Positions 23,359 through 31,849 are shown, numbered from the stretch's first letter. The stretch is DNA of 40,670 nt from an uncultured bacterium (GCA_905235605.1 CAJOMF010000053.1:1-40670); one strand, 5' to 3'. Notes: generated from the letters alone by a model not told the origin. Program-made: numbers and translations.

Positions 23359-23802
23359 CTACTTTTCATCATTCTCTCCGTTTTCGGTGTCGCTTTCTTC
23401 AAGTCCGAAAGCCTGGCGGACTACCTTGACAACTTTAGAATCGTCTATTTTCTTTTCGCCGACTGCTCCGGATGCCGCTTTTTCAACAGCTTCCGCTTTT
23501 GGGATCTGTTCAAAGAGCATGGCTGCAAGACGGTATTTGGAAGCCGGCACCTCCTTTCCCTCCTTCAGATCGCGACCGATGCTGTCCATGATCAGGTTGT
23601 AGTGCTCCATGAGCTTCTGCGGGAGTGCACGGCGCGATTCTATGAGCTCTGTGCGCTTGTCTTCCCAGCCGAATTTTTTCTTCCAGGTTTCAACCGTGCG
23701 GCGGTTTTTGCCTATCTTTTCGGCGATGTCACTGCAAGACATGTGTTCGTAAGTGTAGAACTTTTCGGCAAGAAGGATGTCGTTGTGGTTGCTTTTGTTC
23801 AT
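23359..23802 (-). CDS. Small terminase subunit-like protein (DUF1804 type)
   Basis: A 147-residue protein with an N-terminal helix-turn-helix: AEKFYTYEHMSCSDIAEKIG, KNRRTVETWKKKFGWEDKR. The rest is helical with a charged C terminus. This layout is that of DNA-recognition subunits of phage terminases. It starts at ATG 23802 after GGAGG and overlaps the upstream gene by 4 bases. It is close to the large terminase, with the gpV-like gene between. Confidence 0.75.
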   Translation of the reverse strand: MNKSNHNDILLAEKFYTYEHMSCSDIAEKIGKNRRTVETWKKKFGWEDKRTELIESRRALPQKLMEHYNLIMDSIGRDLKEGKEVPASKYRLAAMLFEQIPKAEAVEKAASGAVGEKKIDDSKVVKVVRQAFGLEESDTENGENDEK

Positions 23803-24101
23803 CGGCTGCCTCCCGAACCGGCAGCATGTCCGTCTTTCTGAAGGGTGTCGATTTTGAGCTCGATTGTTGTCTGACGCTGCTCAAGTTTGTTCAGCGCGTC
23901 TGTAAGCTGGCCGATGCTCCGATCGAGCTTGTCAATGCTGTTGTCATATCTTTCAATGGTCTGCCGGTTGTTGTTAATTATTTCGGTCATAAGCATCTGA
24001 TTGGTATGCGTGAACTCCTGATATACCAACCAGAAGATGACGAGAAACACGGCCATCGGCCAGTTCTTTTTTATCAGTTCGGTGAGAAAATCCTTATCCA
24101 T
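23799..24101 (-). CDS. Small membrane coiled-coil protein, possible holin (BhlA/UviB-like)
   Basis: A 100-residue protein with one N-terminal transmembrane helix (WPMAVFLVIFWLVYQEF) followed by a coiled coil (NNRQTIERYDNSIDKLDRSI to LEQRQTTIELKIDTL). The arrangement resembles BhlA/UviB-type holins and also Mu DUF2730 proteins, which occur next to terminase genes. It is the first gene of the leftward late block, with TAAGGAGG before ATG 24101. A holin role is plausible but not shown. Confidence 0.6.
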   Translation of the reverse strand: MDKDFLTELIKKNWPMAVFLVIFWLVYQEFTHTNQMLMTEIINNNRQTIERYDNSIDKLDRSIGQLTDALNKLEQRQTTIELKIDTLQKDGHAAGSGGSR

Positions 24102-24118
24102 GAAGCCTCCTTATAAAA

Positions 24119-24160
24119 ACCGCCGATAAAACCGACGGACAACCAACGAAACTCAAAGGT
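24119..24160 (+). repeat. Degenerate dispersed element
   Basis: ACCGCCGATAAAACCGACGG, ACAACCAACGAAACTCAAAGGT keeps the hairpin-like start and ACGAA...AAAGGT tail but has lost most stem pairing. A further partial tail (CACAATGAACGAAACTC) follows. Confidence 0.4.
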
Positions 24161-24208
24161 CACAATGAACGAAACTCACAAATTCGATAATAGGCTGAAA
24201 TTATTTTG

Positions 24209-24233
24209 AAAATACAAAACCGTTTTGTATTTT
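24209..24233. promoter_or_regulatory. Perfect palindrome with 12-bp arms in the divergent late region
   Basis: AAAATACAAAAC, a single C, then GTTTTGTATTTT. It lies between the leftward block (first ATG 24101) and the rightward block (ATG 24296). The symmetry and location fit an operator or activator site controlling both late transcripts. A bidirectional terminator is an alternative, since T-rich sequence follows on both strands. Confidence 0.6.
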
Positions 24234-24295
24234 TTACCTAAAAAAACGGCTAAATTGAGATTCGATGAAAGCGGCGAAAGCCGCAGGAGAAAAGA

Positions 24296-25204
24296 ATGTG
24301 GATTGAGATTTTCAAAACGGGAACCTGGACGAGCTCGCAGGGGAAGACTACCTCTTATAACAAGGATGATCTTGACGCGATCGTGGCTAAGTTCGACCCT
24401 GCCAATGAGCCGCCGGTCACGGTGGGACACCCTGAGACTGACACGGCTCCGGCTTTCGGATGGATGAAGGCTCTGAAACGCGTGGGTGAAGTGCTTGTGG
24501 GCGACTTTGAGTTTGTGCCGGAGTTTCTGGAACTGCTCAAAAAGGGGGTTTACAAGAACCGTTCAATCGGACTCAGGAACGGAGCAATCGCGCACGTTGC
24601 ATTTCTCGGAGGAGCCGCACCGGCTGTAAAAGGACTTGAAAGTATTAAGTTTTCCGCCGATGAAGCGGAAACTGCATATTATGAAACAAACCTCGAAAAG
24701 GAGAATGAGATGGAAAAAGAAGCTCAGGAGAGGATCGCTAAACTCGCGGAAAACGCCAAAATGAAGGCTGACTTCGCCGCTTCGCAGGAAGAGATCAAAT
24801 CGATGAAGGCCGAAAAGGCAAAGATGGAAACCGAAAAAAGAGAGAGAGAAGTTGACGCTTTCTGCGACTCGCTTGTCAAAAACGGTCAGCTCACGCCTGC
24901 CGTAGCTGACAGCGTGAAAGCGACCATGCACGGTCTCTGTGCAGACGAAAAGAACTTCGAGAAAGGCGGTGTCGTTGAACAGCTCAAGGAGACTTACAGC
25001 AAACTTCCGAAACTCGAGCACCTCGAAAGCAACAAGGCCAACAAGCAGTCTGCCAAAAAAGAGAGTCAGGAGGATGCTCCGTCTTACTACGGACTGCCGG
25101 TAAACGCTGAAAGGCTTGTGCTTCACGAAAGAGCGAAAGAAATCGAGAAGGAAGAAAAGATCAGCTACAGCGAAGCTGTGAAAAAAGCAATCAGGGAGGG
25201 CTAA
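24296..25204 (+). CDS. Prohead protease/scaffold (Mu gpI-like)
   Basis: A 302-residue protein. The N-terminal protease half has EPPVTVGHPETDTAPAFGWM, KNRSIGLRNG and IAHVAFLGGAAPAVKGL, motifs of the Mu gpI family. The C-terminal half is a charged, coiled-coil scaffold (ERIAKLAENAKMKADFAASQ onward) ending YSEAVKKAIREG. In Mu the same gene also yields a separate scaffold product from an internal start; the ATG at 24710 (MEKEAQERIAKL), preceded by AAAAGGAGAATGAG, could do this here. It is the first gene of the rightward structural block, one base before the capsid gene. Confidence 0.9.
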   Translation: MWIEIFKTGTWTSSQGKTTSYNKDDLDAIVAKFDPANEPPVTVGHPETDTAPAFGWMKALKRVGEVLVGDFEFVPEFLELLKKGVYKNRSIGLRNGAIAHVAFLGGAAPAVKGLESIKFSADEAETAYYETNLEKENEMEKEAQERIAKLAENAKMKADFAASQEEIKSMKAEKAKMETEKREREVDAFCDSLVKNGQLTPAVADSVKATMHGLCADEKNFEKGGVVEQLKETYSKLPKLEHLESNKANKQSAKKESQEDAPSYYGLPVNAERLVLHERAKEIEKEEKISYSEAVKKAIREG

Positions 25205-25205
25205 A

Positions 25206-26120
25206 ATGGCTAAACTCAGTAAAAGAAGAATTGTAGATCCCGTTCTTACTGAACTCGCAACGGGATACAAAAACGCAACATGTGTCGGAACGGAGCTTTT
25301 TCCGGTCGTTCTGATTGAGAAAGAGGGAGCAATCATTCCCAAGTTCGGAAAAGAGGCGTTCAAGCTCTACAAAACAAGCAGGGCTCCTGGCGCGAAATCC
25401 AACAGGGTAAAACACGATCCGGCTGAGACTGTCGATGTAGTTCTCAGGGAACACGATCTTACTGACTCGATCGACTACCGTGAGGATGAGGAGAGCCTCT
25501 TCAACGAGCAGGAACGTGCGGTCAACTTCACAAGCGACGCTCTTGATCTTCAGATCGAAAAGGAAATCGCGGATCTTGTCCAGAATCCTTCGACCTATGC
25601 AGCCGACCACAAAAAGGCTCTCTCGAACACGAACTGCTGGGATCAGTCGAACGGCAAGCCGGTCGCTGACATCAAGGAAGGCATTCAGACTATCAGAAAG
25701 GCTATCGGCAGAAAACCGAACACGCTCTTCCTCGGTGCCGACACTTTCGCAATCCTTCAGGAAAATGAAGCAATCCTCGAAAAGCTCAAATACACGAAAG
25801 AAGGAGTTGTCACGGAAGAGGATCTTGCGAGAATTTTCAAGATTGAAAAGGTCGTAGTCGGCGAAGCTATCTGGGAAGACGATAACGGAACCTCTCACGA
25901 TGTATGGGACGATGTTGCAATTCTCGCCTATGTCGCAAGAGACTCGAAGTCACCCTACACTCCGGCTGCCGGATACCTTCTCAGGAAGGCAGGATACCGC
26001 GTCGTCGATTCGTGGACGGAAGAAAACGGCAAGATCATCAATGTAAGAACTACGGACATCCGCAAACCGGTACTTGTAGGTGCCGATGCGATGTATCTTA
26101 TTTCCAACACGAAGAAGTAG
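25206..26120 (+). CDS. Major capsid protein
   Basis: A 304-residue protein directly after the protease/scaffold gene. Characteristic stretches: VDPVLTELATGYKNATCVGT, LFPVVLIEKEGAIIPKFGKE, AETVDVVLREHDLTDSIDYR, KPNTLFLGADTFAIL, and a C-terminal VRTTDIRKPVLVGADAMYLI. This is the layout of Mu-type HK97-fold capsid proteins. ATG 25206 is preceded by GGAGGGCTAAA, partly inside the previous gene's end. Confidence 0.88.
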   Translation: MAKLSKRRIVDPVLTELATGYKNATCVGTELFPVVLIEKEGAIIPKFGKEAFKLYKTSRAPGAKSNRVKHDPAETVDVVLREHDLTDSIDYREDEESLFNEQERAVNFTSDALDLQIEKEIADLVQNPSTYAADHKKALSNTNCWDQSNGKPVADIKEGIQTIRKAIGRKPNTLFLGADTFAILQENEAILEKLKYTKEGVVTEEDLARIFKIEKVVVGEAIWEDDNGTSHDVWDDVAILAYVARDSKSPYTPAAGYLLRKAGYRVVDSWTEENGKIINVRTTDIRKPVLVGADAMYLISNTKK

Positions 26121-26129
26121 GGGGTGACA

Positions 26130-26588
26130 ATGAGCAAAACTACATGTCCGGGAATCATCTACACTGTGAGCGGAGCTGCAACCGACACGGAGAAAGGACT
26201 TTTCATCAAACATGACGGAACAGTATGCGGCGCAGGGGAAACCGCTCTCGGTGTTTCCTACGACGAAGCTGACGAAAACGGAGATCTTGCAGTCGTTCTT
26301 GACGGCATTGTTGAAGTTCAGTGCGGCGGATTGGTCAATGCAGGTGACTTCGTGAAAAGCGACGCGAACGGAAAGGCGGTCACGGCTGAAGCAGGTGACA
26401 CTGCAACCGGCATCGCACTTGAAGACGGTGCAGAGGATGTGACGGTACTTGTCAAGATCGTGACTGTTGCGGTCAATCCGGCGGCTGCAGAAGCTGATGC
26501 TTCGACAAGCTCAGCAACCGAGCCGGGAACGGAAGAACCGGGAACGGAAGAACCGGGAACGGAACCGGAAACAACGACGGAACCGTAA
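26130..26588 (+). CDS. Capsid decoration-like protein (DUF2190 type) with repetitive tail
   Basis: A 152-residue protein. The N-terminal ~115 residues are small and beta-rich (GLFIKHDGTVCGAGETALGV, GIVEVQCGGLVNAGDFVKSD, ATGIALEDGAEDVTVLVKI), as in phage head-stabilising proteins that follow the capsid gene. The C terminus is a low-complexity Pro/Glu/Thr tail from a 15-bp tandem (GGAACGGAAGAACCG, about three units at 26525-26569), likely surface-exposed. ATG 26130 is preferred to GTG 26124 because of spacing to AGGGGGTG. Confidence 0.75.
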   Translation: MSKTTCPGIIYTVSGAATDTEKGLFIKHDGTVCGAGETALGVSYDEADENGDLAVVLDGIVEVQCGGLVNAGDFVKSDANGKAVTAEAGDTATGIALEDGAEDVTVLVKIVTVAVNPAAAEADASTSSATEPGTEEPGTEEPGTEPETTTEP

Positions 26589-26589
26589 G

Positions 26590-26639
26590 GATGCAAAAGC
26601 CGGATTCTGTCCGGCGCAATGAACGAAGTTAGAGGTTTT
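26590..26639 (+). repeat. Dispersed palindromic element carrying a ribosome binding site
   Basis: ATGCAAAAGCCGGATTCTGTCCGGC, GCGCAATGAACGAAGTTAGAGG. The trailing AGAGG sits 5 bases before ATG 26640, so the element provides the ribosome binding site of the gp36-like gene. Confidence 0.8.
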
Positions 26640-27080
26640 ATGGCTTATTCGACGAAAGAAGATCTGATAGCGGCATCCTCCGAACGCGATATAATCCAGC
26701 TGAGTGACGATGCCCGCGCCAAAGTCATTGACGAAGGTGTCGTCACGGAGGCTATCTCGAAGGCGGATGCGCTGATCGACAGCTACATCGGCGGCCGTTA
26801 CCGCGTCCCGCTTTCGAGTGTTCCGCTTGTCATCGGGGATATTTCGGCTCAGCTTGCAATCTATTTTCTGTGGGAAAGAAGACAGAGGCAGAACATGCCG
26901 TCTTCACTTATGGAAATTTACAAGAATCTGATCGCCCGGCTGAAACAGATTCATGAAGGAACGATCGGCCTGCCGATTCCGGAGATCGGAGGCGGTGCAG
27001 CTCAGGGCAACGGACCGACCAAATGCAACAAAAGCAGGAAAGACCGGCTGTTTCCGTGGAGCAAGTTGAATAAGTATTGA
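26640..27080 (+). CDS. Head-tail connector, Mu gp36-like (DUF1320)
   Basis: A 146-residue protein: MAYSTKEDLIAASSERDIIQ, KADALIDSYIGGRYRVPLSS, VIGDISAQLAIYFLWERRQR, MEIYKNLIARLKQIHEG. This is the typical pattern of DUF1320/gp36, a head-completion protein. ATG 26640 is chosen because AGAGG (end of the palindromic element) sits just before it and family members begin near this MAY/MYST sequence. Confidence 0.88.
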   Translation: MAYSTKEDLIAASSERDIIQLSDDARAKVIDEGVVTEAISKADALIDSYIGGRYRVPLSSVPLVIGDISAQLAIYFLWERRQRQNMPSSLMEIYKNLIARLKQIHEGTIGLPIPEIGGGAAQGNGPTKCNKSRKDRLFPWSKLNKY

Positions 27081-27106
27081 TTTTTTTGGCTTTTGGGCGG
27101 CGGTCG

Positions 27107-27143
27107 GGATCACGGGATTACGTAATCACGGGATCACGGCACA
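27107..27143. repeat. GGGATCACGGGATTACGTAATCACGG-type repeat
   Basis: CGGGATCACGGGATTACG followed by TAATCACGGGATCACGGC. ATCACGGGAT occurs twice around a TTACGTAA palindrome. It lies between gp36- and gp37-like genes; no role known. Confidence 0.5.
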
Positions 27144-27163
27144 AACTGCCGCCGCGAGGAATG

Positions 27164-27745
27164 ATGATTGAAAAGATTGAAACTGCAATTCTGAACAAGC
27201 TGCAGGCCGATGCGGAAAAACCGGAATCGATTCTCAGCATGGTTGAGATCGAACTTTGTCCGGAAGATGCCGCATCGAGGCTGATGAATCTGTCAACGGG
27301 TGTCGTCTGGATCCACTATGTCGATACTAAGACGACGGAGCCTGAAGGGGTGTATTCGGCAGTGCAGCAGGATACTGTATCTTTCGATCTCGACATCATT
27401 ACCAGGAATCTGCGCAGCGGCTGCGATATAACCGTGGATAATGTCGGAGCTTATGATGTCATCGACCGCGTCCGGAAGGTTCTGACAGGCTTCAGACCGG
27501 TTCTCGGCGCGAAGCCGATGTACATGACAGCCAGCGGATGGACGGACGCAGGCCAGGGATTCTGGCATTACACGGCCAGATTCGCGGTAAAACTGCCTTA
27601 TGTTGAGGAACAGGATGCGGAATCCGATCTTCAGCCGCTACCGGCTGTCGCAAAACAAGTCACATGGAAACATAGAACTGGAAAACAATTTACGGTGCCG
27701 AAAGAGGCAAACGATGCGGCGATGGAATCGCACGCAACAGACTGA
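27164..27745 (+). CDS. Tail completion protein, Mu gp37-like (DUF1834)
   Basis: A 193-residue protein starting MIEKIETAILNKLQ, with VVWIHYVDTKTTEPEGVYSA, VSFDLDIITRNLR and FWHYTARFAVKLPYVEEQD, matching the DUF1834/gp37 pattern. ATG 27164 (or 27161) is used because CGAGGA precedes it; the longer frame to 27077 covers repeat sequence. gp36-gp37 order is as in Mu and places it between head completion and tail sheath. Confidence 0.8.
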   Translation: MIEKIETAILNKLQADAEKPESILSMVEIELCPEDAASRLMNLSTGVVWIHYVDTKTTEPEGVYSAVQQDTVSFDLDIITRNLRSGCDITVDNVGAYDVIDRVRKVLTGFRPVLGAKPMYMTASGWTDAGQGFWHYTARFAVKLPYVEEQDAESDLQPLPAVAKQVTWKHRTGKQFTVPKEANDAAMESHATD

Positions 27746-27767
27746 ACAATAATGTATGGAGGAAAAA

Positions 27768-28835
27768 ATGAGCGGAAAAAGAATCGAAGAACTTGAAAAT
27801 TACAACATCACGAAGGCTGCGGAAGGCGATTACATACCGATCGTAGCGACCGGTGATGAAAACAAAACAGGGAAATGCCCGGTTTCAGATTTCAGAGACC
27901 AGATGGCGAAAATCAACGTTATCAACATTGTTACAATGATCATTTCCCTGATTCGGTCTCTCATGGAAGGAAAAAACGGGGAGACATTTCACGTAACAAC
28001 GGCATTTGAAAAGATAGCCGCATACATCAAAACCAACTGGTTCGATTTTTCGACCGGCAGAATGAATCAGACCAGCCTTCAGACCTTGAAGACCACCTTA
28101 GCCTCGGCAATGAGACAGGTCAGTGACGAAGGTTTCGCTCTGGTGAAAATGATATGGGACTTCGGATCAGAGAAAGAAAAACACTGGTATCTCGGGAGAA
28201 TTACGAAGCAGACTTACGACTACACAGCTGCTGAAGGTTCAACACAGCCTGACACCATATATGTCGTACACTACGAGGAGGATTACAAAATATGCGTATC
28301 CCAGGAGGCTGCGGCACAATCGCCTGAAGCTCAGACCCCTGGTGCCACCATAGAGGCTGCAGACTGGGCAGGCGGTGCGGACAAACAGCCTTATGTCTTC
28401 GACTGGACGAAAGACAGAGTGGCTGACATGCTGGAAGCAATGGATCTTGGTGAATTCGGGGAAGGTCTTGTTTATCCGATCACCCATCAAATTGAGAAGA
28501 TTTGGCATGAGATCGATAATCTCTACTCAAGCCTCCACAATCGCATTTTTAGTCTTGAATCCAAAGTCGCAACACTCGAAAATGCGTTGCAGCAGTACCA
28601 GAACAGCGGAAACAGCGGCGGAGAAATTTATGACAACAGTGAGGATGTGGCTCTCAGAAACAGAGCAGATGCACTGTGGGCACAGTTCGTTGGTTCCGAT
28701 GCAAGCAGTATGACGACGGAAGAAATGGTCGCTGCTCTGGAGAACGGGGCTAATATCACGCCTGACCCGAATGCGACACTTGCAGAAAGAATTGAGGCAC
28801 TGGAAGCACTGGCAGCGCAGCAGGCACAGGAATAA
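27768..28835 (+). CDS. Phage structural protein, fiber/neck-like
   Basis: A 355-residue protein starting at ATG 27768 after GGAGG. The N-terminal segment (RIEELENYNITKAAEGDYIP, IVATGDENKTGKCPVSDFRD) is the type that opens many gut-phage fiber or neck proteins. The middle is helical; the C-terminal part has a coiled coil (HNRIFSLESKVATLENALQQ) and a repeat-like tail ending LEALAAQQAQE. No catalytic motif. Its place before the sheath gene suggests a head/neck or collar fiber. Confidence 0.55.
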   Translation: MSGKRIEELENYNITKAAEGDYIPIVATGDENKTGKCPVSDFRDQMAKINVINIVTMIISLIRSLMEGKNGETFHVTTAFEKIAAYIKTNWFDFSTGRMNQTSLQTLKTTLASAMRQVSDEGFALVKMIWDFGSEKEKHWYLGRITKQTYDYTAAEGSTQPDTIYVVHYEEDYKICVSQEAAAQSPEAQTPGATIEAADWAGGADKQPYVFDWTKDRVADMLEAMDLGEFGEGLVYPITHQIEKIWHEIDNLYSSLHNRIFSLESKVATLENALQQYQNSGNSGGEIYDNSEDVALRNRADALWAQFVGSDASSMTTEEMVAALENGANITPDPNATLAERIEALEALAAQQAQE

Positions 28836-28850
28836 GGATTTTCAGGAGTT

Positions 28851-28867
28851 GCGGGCGAGCCGCCCGC
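28851..28867 (+). repeat. Hairpin GCGGGC-GAGCC-GCCCGC
   Basis: A 6-bp perfect stem in the 64-base gap between two structural genes. It is followed by GATGAACGAACTAAAAGGAGG, which resembles the tail of the dispersed palindromic element and holds the next gene's ribosome binding site. No T run, so not a standard terminator. Confidence 0.5.
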
Positions 28868-28899
28868 GCTCTTGATGAACGAACTAAAAGGAGGGAAAG

Positions 28900-29571
28900 A
28901 TGAATGGAATTATAACAACAATTCAGAATCTGGTCGAAGTGATCAAGAGTTGGGCTCTCAATGTCGGGAAACTGTTTTTCAGTGATGACCCGGAGGAAGT
29001 AACGATGAAGATGCTTGACGAAAACACCAATGAGCCTGTAGATAAGCCGGTTAAGAATCTGGCAATGATCAAGCAGGAGTTCGAGGAGTGGAAAGACAGA
29101 ATAGAAAAAACTATCGGCTACACTCTGACTCAAACGGGATACACGAAAAACAGTATCTCTGCAACTGATTTCGCCGGATCAGGCATTGCAGACCCTGCAG
29201 TCAAGATTGATGCGTTCAGGTTTTCCGAAGAAGGCGATTCGCTGACTGTAGCTCAGGGGAAGTCGGCAACTTTCAGAATCAAGCTGCTTGCGATGTTCTG
29301 CAAACAGTCGGAGACGGACGGACTTTACGACATTTCTTTCGGCGGAGAAGCAACTGTTACATGTGACGGTCTCGGTAATGTCACCGTTACGCAAAAAGAG
29401 TCCGGAGGTGTGAAGGTTCTCATACTGCCCGAAACAAACGCTGACGGCGCACATGTGCTGAAACCGTATCTGTGGCCGGGATTCGTAAACGGTAACCCTG
29501 ATATAGACGCATATATTCCGCGGTGCAGCACGGGAACTGTTCAGGTAATATCCAGATCAACGGAGGTATAA
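28900..29571 (+). CDS. Hypothetical phage structural protein
   Basis: A 223-residue protein not assigned to a family. The N-terminal third is helical (IQNLVEVIKSWALNVGKLFF, IKQEFEEWKDRIEKTI); the remainder is beta-rich (AVKIDAFRFSEEGDSLTVAQ, EATVTCDGLGNVTVTQKESG). It ends with the TAA touching the sheath ATG, so it belongs with the tail genes. Strong GGAGG before ATG 28900. Confidence 0.65.
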   Translation: MNGIITTIQNLVEVIKSWALNVGKLFFSDDPEEVTMKMLDENTNEPVDKPVKNLAMIKQEFEEWKDRIEKTIGYTLTQTGYTKNSISATDFAGSGIADPAVKIDAFRFSEEGDSLTVAQGKSATFRIKLLAMFCKQSETDGLYDISFGGEATVTCDGLGNVTVTQKESGGVKVLILPETNADGAHVLKPYLWPGFVNGNPDIDAYIPRCSTGTVQVISRSTEV

Positions 29572-30924
29572 ATGGCAGATTATCTTCACGGTGTCGAGAC
29601 CATCAACAAGGGCAACGCGCCGAAAAATGTAAGCGAGGTCAAGACCTCGGTCATCGGGATCGTCGGCAGGGCTGCCAGCTCCGGCTGGACGGAAGAACCG
29701 GCTGTCAACACTCCGATAGTTATTATGAAAAAAGAAGATGTGGAAAACAAGCTCGGAACTTCCGATGAGGAAGGAACACTTCCCTACTACCTCAAGAAAA
29801 TGTATGAGCAGTTCGACAAGCAGATTCCGCTCATCATCGCGGTCAATGTCGGAACAGACAGCGGCAGCAGCGAACCGGAAGACACGAATATATATCTTGT
29901 CGATCACGAAGGGAATATCATTACCGACAGCGAAGGAAATCCGATTGTAATCGGCGATACTATCGCCGATGCAATGGACGAAGTCAGCGGTGGCGATGAA
30001 ACGGAAGCTCCGGAAGTCACTGCCGGAGATGTCGCCGGAAACGTAGTGAGAAAAACCGGTGTCTATGCGCTGCTCAAATCGCAGGTCGTCACGGGTTATG
30101 TTCCGAGAATCATCATTGCTCCGGGATATTCGCAGAATCTTGAAGTTGCCCAGGCAATGGTGAGTGTATGCGAAACGCTTCGTGCAAGGGGTTTCGTTGA
30201 TATTGACAGTGATGTCGAAAACGAGCTTTCTCTTGCTCTTGCAAGCAGAGGCAATTCGGAAAAGGTCGGCGGTATATACAATACGCGCATTTCACTTTTC
30301 TGGCCGAAACTCAAAAGCGGGGACGCGCTCTATCCGATGTCTCTTGCAGCAGCAGCTGTCAGGGCAAAGACCGACATGGACACGAGCAAGGGTTATCACT
30401 GGTCGATCAGTTCCCAGAGCATCAACGGTTTCAGCGGGCTTGACATTCCGGTGACCTACTCACTCAACGTCAGCTCGGCTGACTCGCAGATACTCAATTC
30501 GCGCGGCATTGTTACGGTCAAGAATGTCGGCGGACTGAAATTCTGCGGAAACCGGAACAGTTCGTTCGACAGCGAAAGCAGCGGCGGAAACACGGATCAC
30601 GAAGTGTTCGAAGTCACGAAGACGACAGGCGACGTGATCGAAGAGTCAATCGAATACTACACGGAGCAGAAGATCGATCAGCCGATCAACAATGTCTGGA
30701 TCGACTCTATTGTCAGTGATGTCAATGCATTCCTGAGGAAGCTCAAGGCACGCGGCGCGATCGCAGGCGGTCAGTGCTGGTACGATCCTGACGAGAACGA
30801 GCCGACAGAGATCATGGCGGGTCACATCATTTTCAACTACGACGATGCGGCAACGCCTCCGGCTGACAGGGTAACATACCAGAGATCCTACAATGTTGAT
30901 TATCTTGCACAACTCGGACGATAG
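29572..30924 (+). CDS. Contractile tail sheath protein
   Basis: A 450-residue sheath protein. Recognisable stretches: SVIGIVGRAASSGWTEEPAV near the start, LKSQVVTGYVPRIIIAPGYS, LEVAQAMVSVCETLRARGF, SISSQSINGFSGLDIPVTYS, ILNSRGIVTVKNVGGLKF, VWIDSIVSDVNAFLRKLKAR. These match the P2/Mu sheath family. An acidic insertion (residues ~100-155: GSSEPEDTNIYLVDHEGNII onward) is longer than usual and probably exposed on the sheath surface. Confidence 0.92.
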   Translation: MADYLHGVETINKGNAPKNVSEVKTSVIGIVGRAASSGWTEEPAVNTPIVIMKKEDVENKLGTSDEEGTLPYYLKKMYEQFDKQIPLIIAVNVGTDSGSSEPEDTNIYLVDHEGNIITDSEGNPIVIGDTIADAMDEVSGGDETEAPEVTAGDVAGNVVRKTGVYALLKSQVVTGYVPRIIIAPGYSQNLEVAQAMVSVCETLRARGFVDIDSDVENELSLALASRGNSEKVGGIYNTRISLFWPKLKSGDALYPMSLAAAAVRAKTDMDTSKGYHWSISSQSINGFSGLDIPVTYSLNVSSADSQILNSRGIVTVKNVGGLKFCGNRNSSFDSESSGGNTDHEVFEVTKTTGDVIEESIEYYTEQKIDQPINNVWIDSIVSDVNAFLRKLKARGAIAGGQCWYDPDENEPTEIMAGHIIFNYDDAATPPADRVTYQRSYNVDYLAQLGR

Positions 30925-30933
30925 GAGGAAAAC

Positions 30934-31446
30934 ATGGGTGCAAAATTAACTTTCGATACTGTGACCGGTGCCAACGTCTATATGGACGATGCTTCGCTCT
31001 ACGGCAAGGCTCTGGAGATCTCAGGGCTTTCGGTCAATCCTGTGATGAAGGATATAAGTCCGATCGGGATGTTCGGAAAAAAGAAGGTGATGACCGGGAT
31101 CGACGCTCTTTCTGTCGATGTTACCTGGGACTTCATCAACGAGAAGGTCACCAATCCTTTCAAGGACTACAATCTGAAAGTTTACGGAAACGTAGTCAGA
31201 AGGGAAAACGGAACCGACCGCAGCCTGAAGGCTTACATGGAACTTCGCGGCAGGCTGGGCGACAACGACCTTATGGGAACTCTGAAAGGTCAGGAATGGT
31301 CAGGCCAGAAGACAAAATTTGAGCTCGACTACATCCTTGTCAAACATGACGGCGAAGAGATCCTTGAGATCGATGTCGAAAACAATGTCTTCAAGGATCA
31401 CGGCGAAGACATGCTGGCAGAAATGAGAAATAACGCAAATCTTTAA
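30934..31446 (+). CDS. Tail tube protein
   Basis: A 170-residue protein following the sheath gene by 9 bases, with GLSVNPVMKDISPIGMFGKK, SVDVTWDFINEKVTNPFKD, LKAYMELRGRLGDNDLMGTL and WSGQKTKFELDYILVKHDGE. This is the P2 FII/Mu tube family, stacking as hexameric rings inside the sheath. Size is as expected. Confidence 0.92.
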   Translation: MGAKLTFDTVTGANVYMDDASLYGKALEISGLSVNPVMKDISPIGMFGKKKVMTGIDALSVDVTWDFINEKVTNPFKDYNLKVYGNVVRRENGTDRSLKAYMELRGRLGDNDLMGTLKGQEWSGQKTKFELDYILVKHDGEEILEIDVENNVFKDHGEDMLAEMRNNANL

Positions 31447-31457
31447 TAAAACCGTGC

Positions 31458-31499
31458 GGGGCGGCTGCCGACGGGCGTAAGTTTTCCGCCCCTTTACTT
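31458..31499 (+). terminator. Possible terminator or attenuator after the tube gene
   Basis: GGGGCGG (31458-31464) can pair with CCGCCCC (31486-31492), followed by TTTACTT. The loop is long (21 bases) and the T run short, so partial termination that lowers chaperone and tape-measure expression relative to tube is more likely than a full stop. Confidence 0.4.
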
Positions 31500-31510
31500 A
31501 GGAGGATAGT

Positions 31511-31849
31511 ATGACTGAAGAAGTTAAAAAAGCGGAAAAAATCAAAAAGGAAACTACTCCCAAATTCAAAATCAAAAAAGTCGAAAACAAACAGGTGTTC
31601 AATTTTAAGGAAGTTGAATACAGAACGGCTCTCGTAGCCGATTCAATCAATGCTGAAAAGGTTTGCGGGCAGTCAGAGGGAATAGAGTTTCTTCTTGCTC
31701 TTATTGCAGAATGCTGCACTTTTGACGGCAAAAAAGTCGTTTATGAGCAGATCAGGCAGATGGAGTCGGAAGATTTTTTAGATCTATCCGAAGCATTGGG
31801 CTTCGAACCGACAGGGGCGGAGTCACAGCCAGCAGGTGCGGAGTCCTGA
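31511..31849 (+). CDS. Tail assembly chaperone, short form
   Basis: A 112-residue protein: a lysine-rich start, then NKQVFNFKEVEYRTALVADS, GIEFLLALIAECCTFDGKKV, MESEDFLDLSEALGFEPTG. Position between tube and tape-measure genes, size and helical content fit tail assembly chaperones, which coat the tape measure during assembly and are absent from the virion. The frame contains the heptamer T TTT TTA at 31774-31780, after which a -1 shift opens a 57-codon extension. Confidence 0.8.
   Translation: MTEEVKKAEKIKKETTPKFKIKKVENKQVFNFKEVEYRTALVADSINAEKVCGQSEGIEFLLALIAECCTFDGKKVVYEQIRQMESEDFLDLSEALGFEPTGAESQPAGAES

Noticed and set aside
24563-25898. Minus-strand frames of 266 and 235 codons opposite protease and capsid genes
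   Set aside because: Antisense shadows of well-supported structural genes.
28851-28867. Hairpin as an intrinsic terminator
   Set aside because: The stem is good but there is no T run after it, and a ribosome binding site follows closely.
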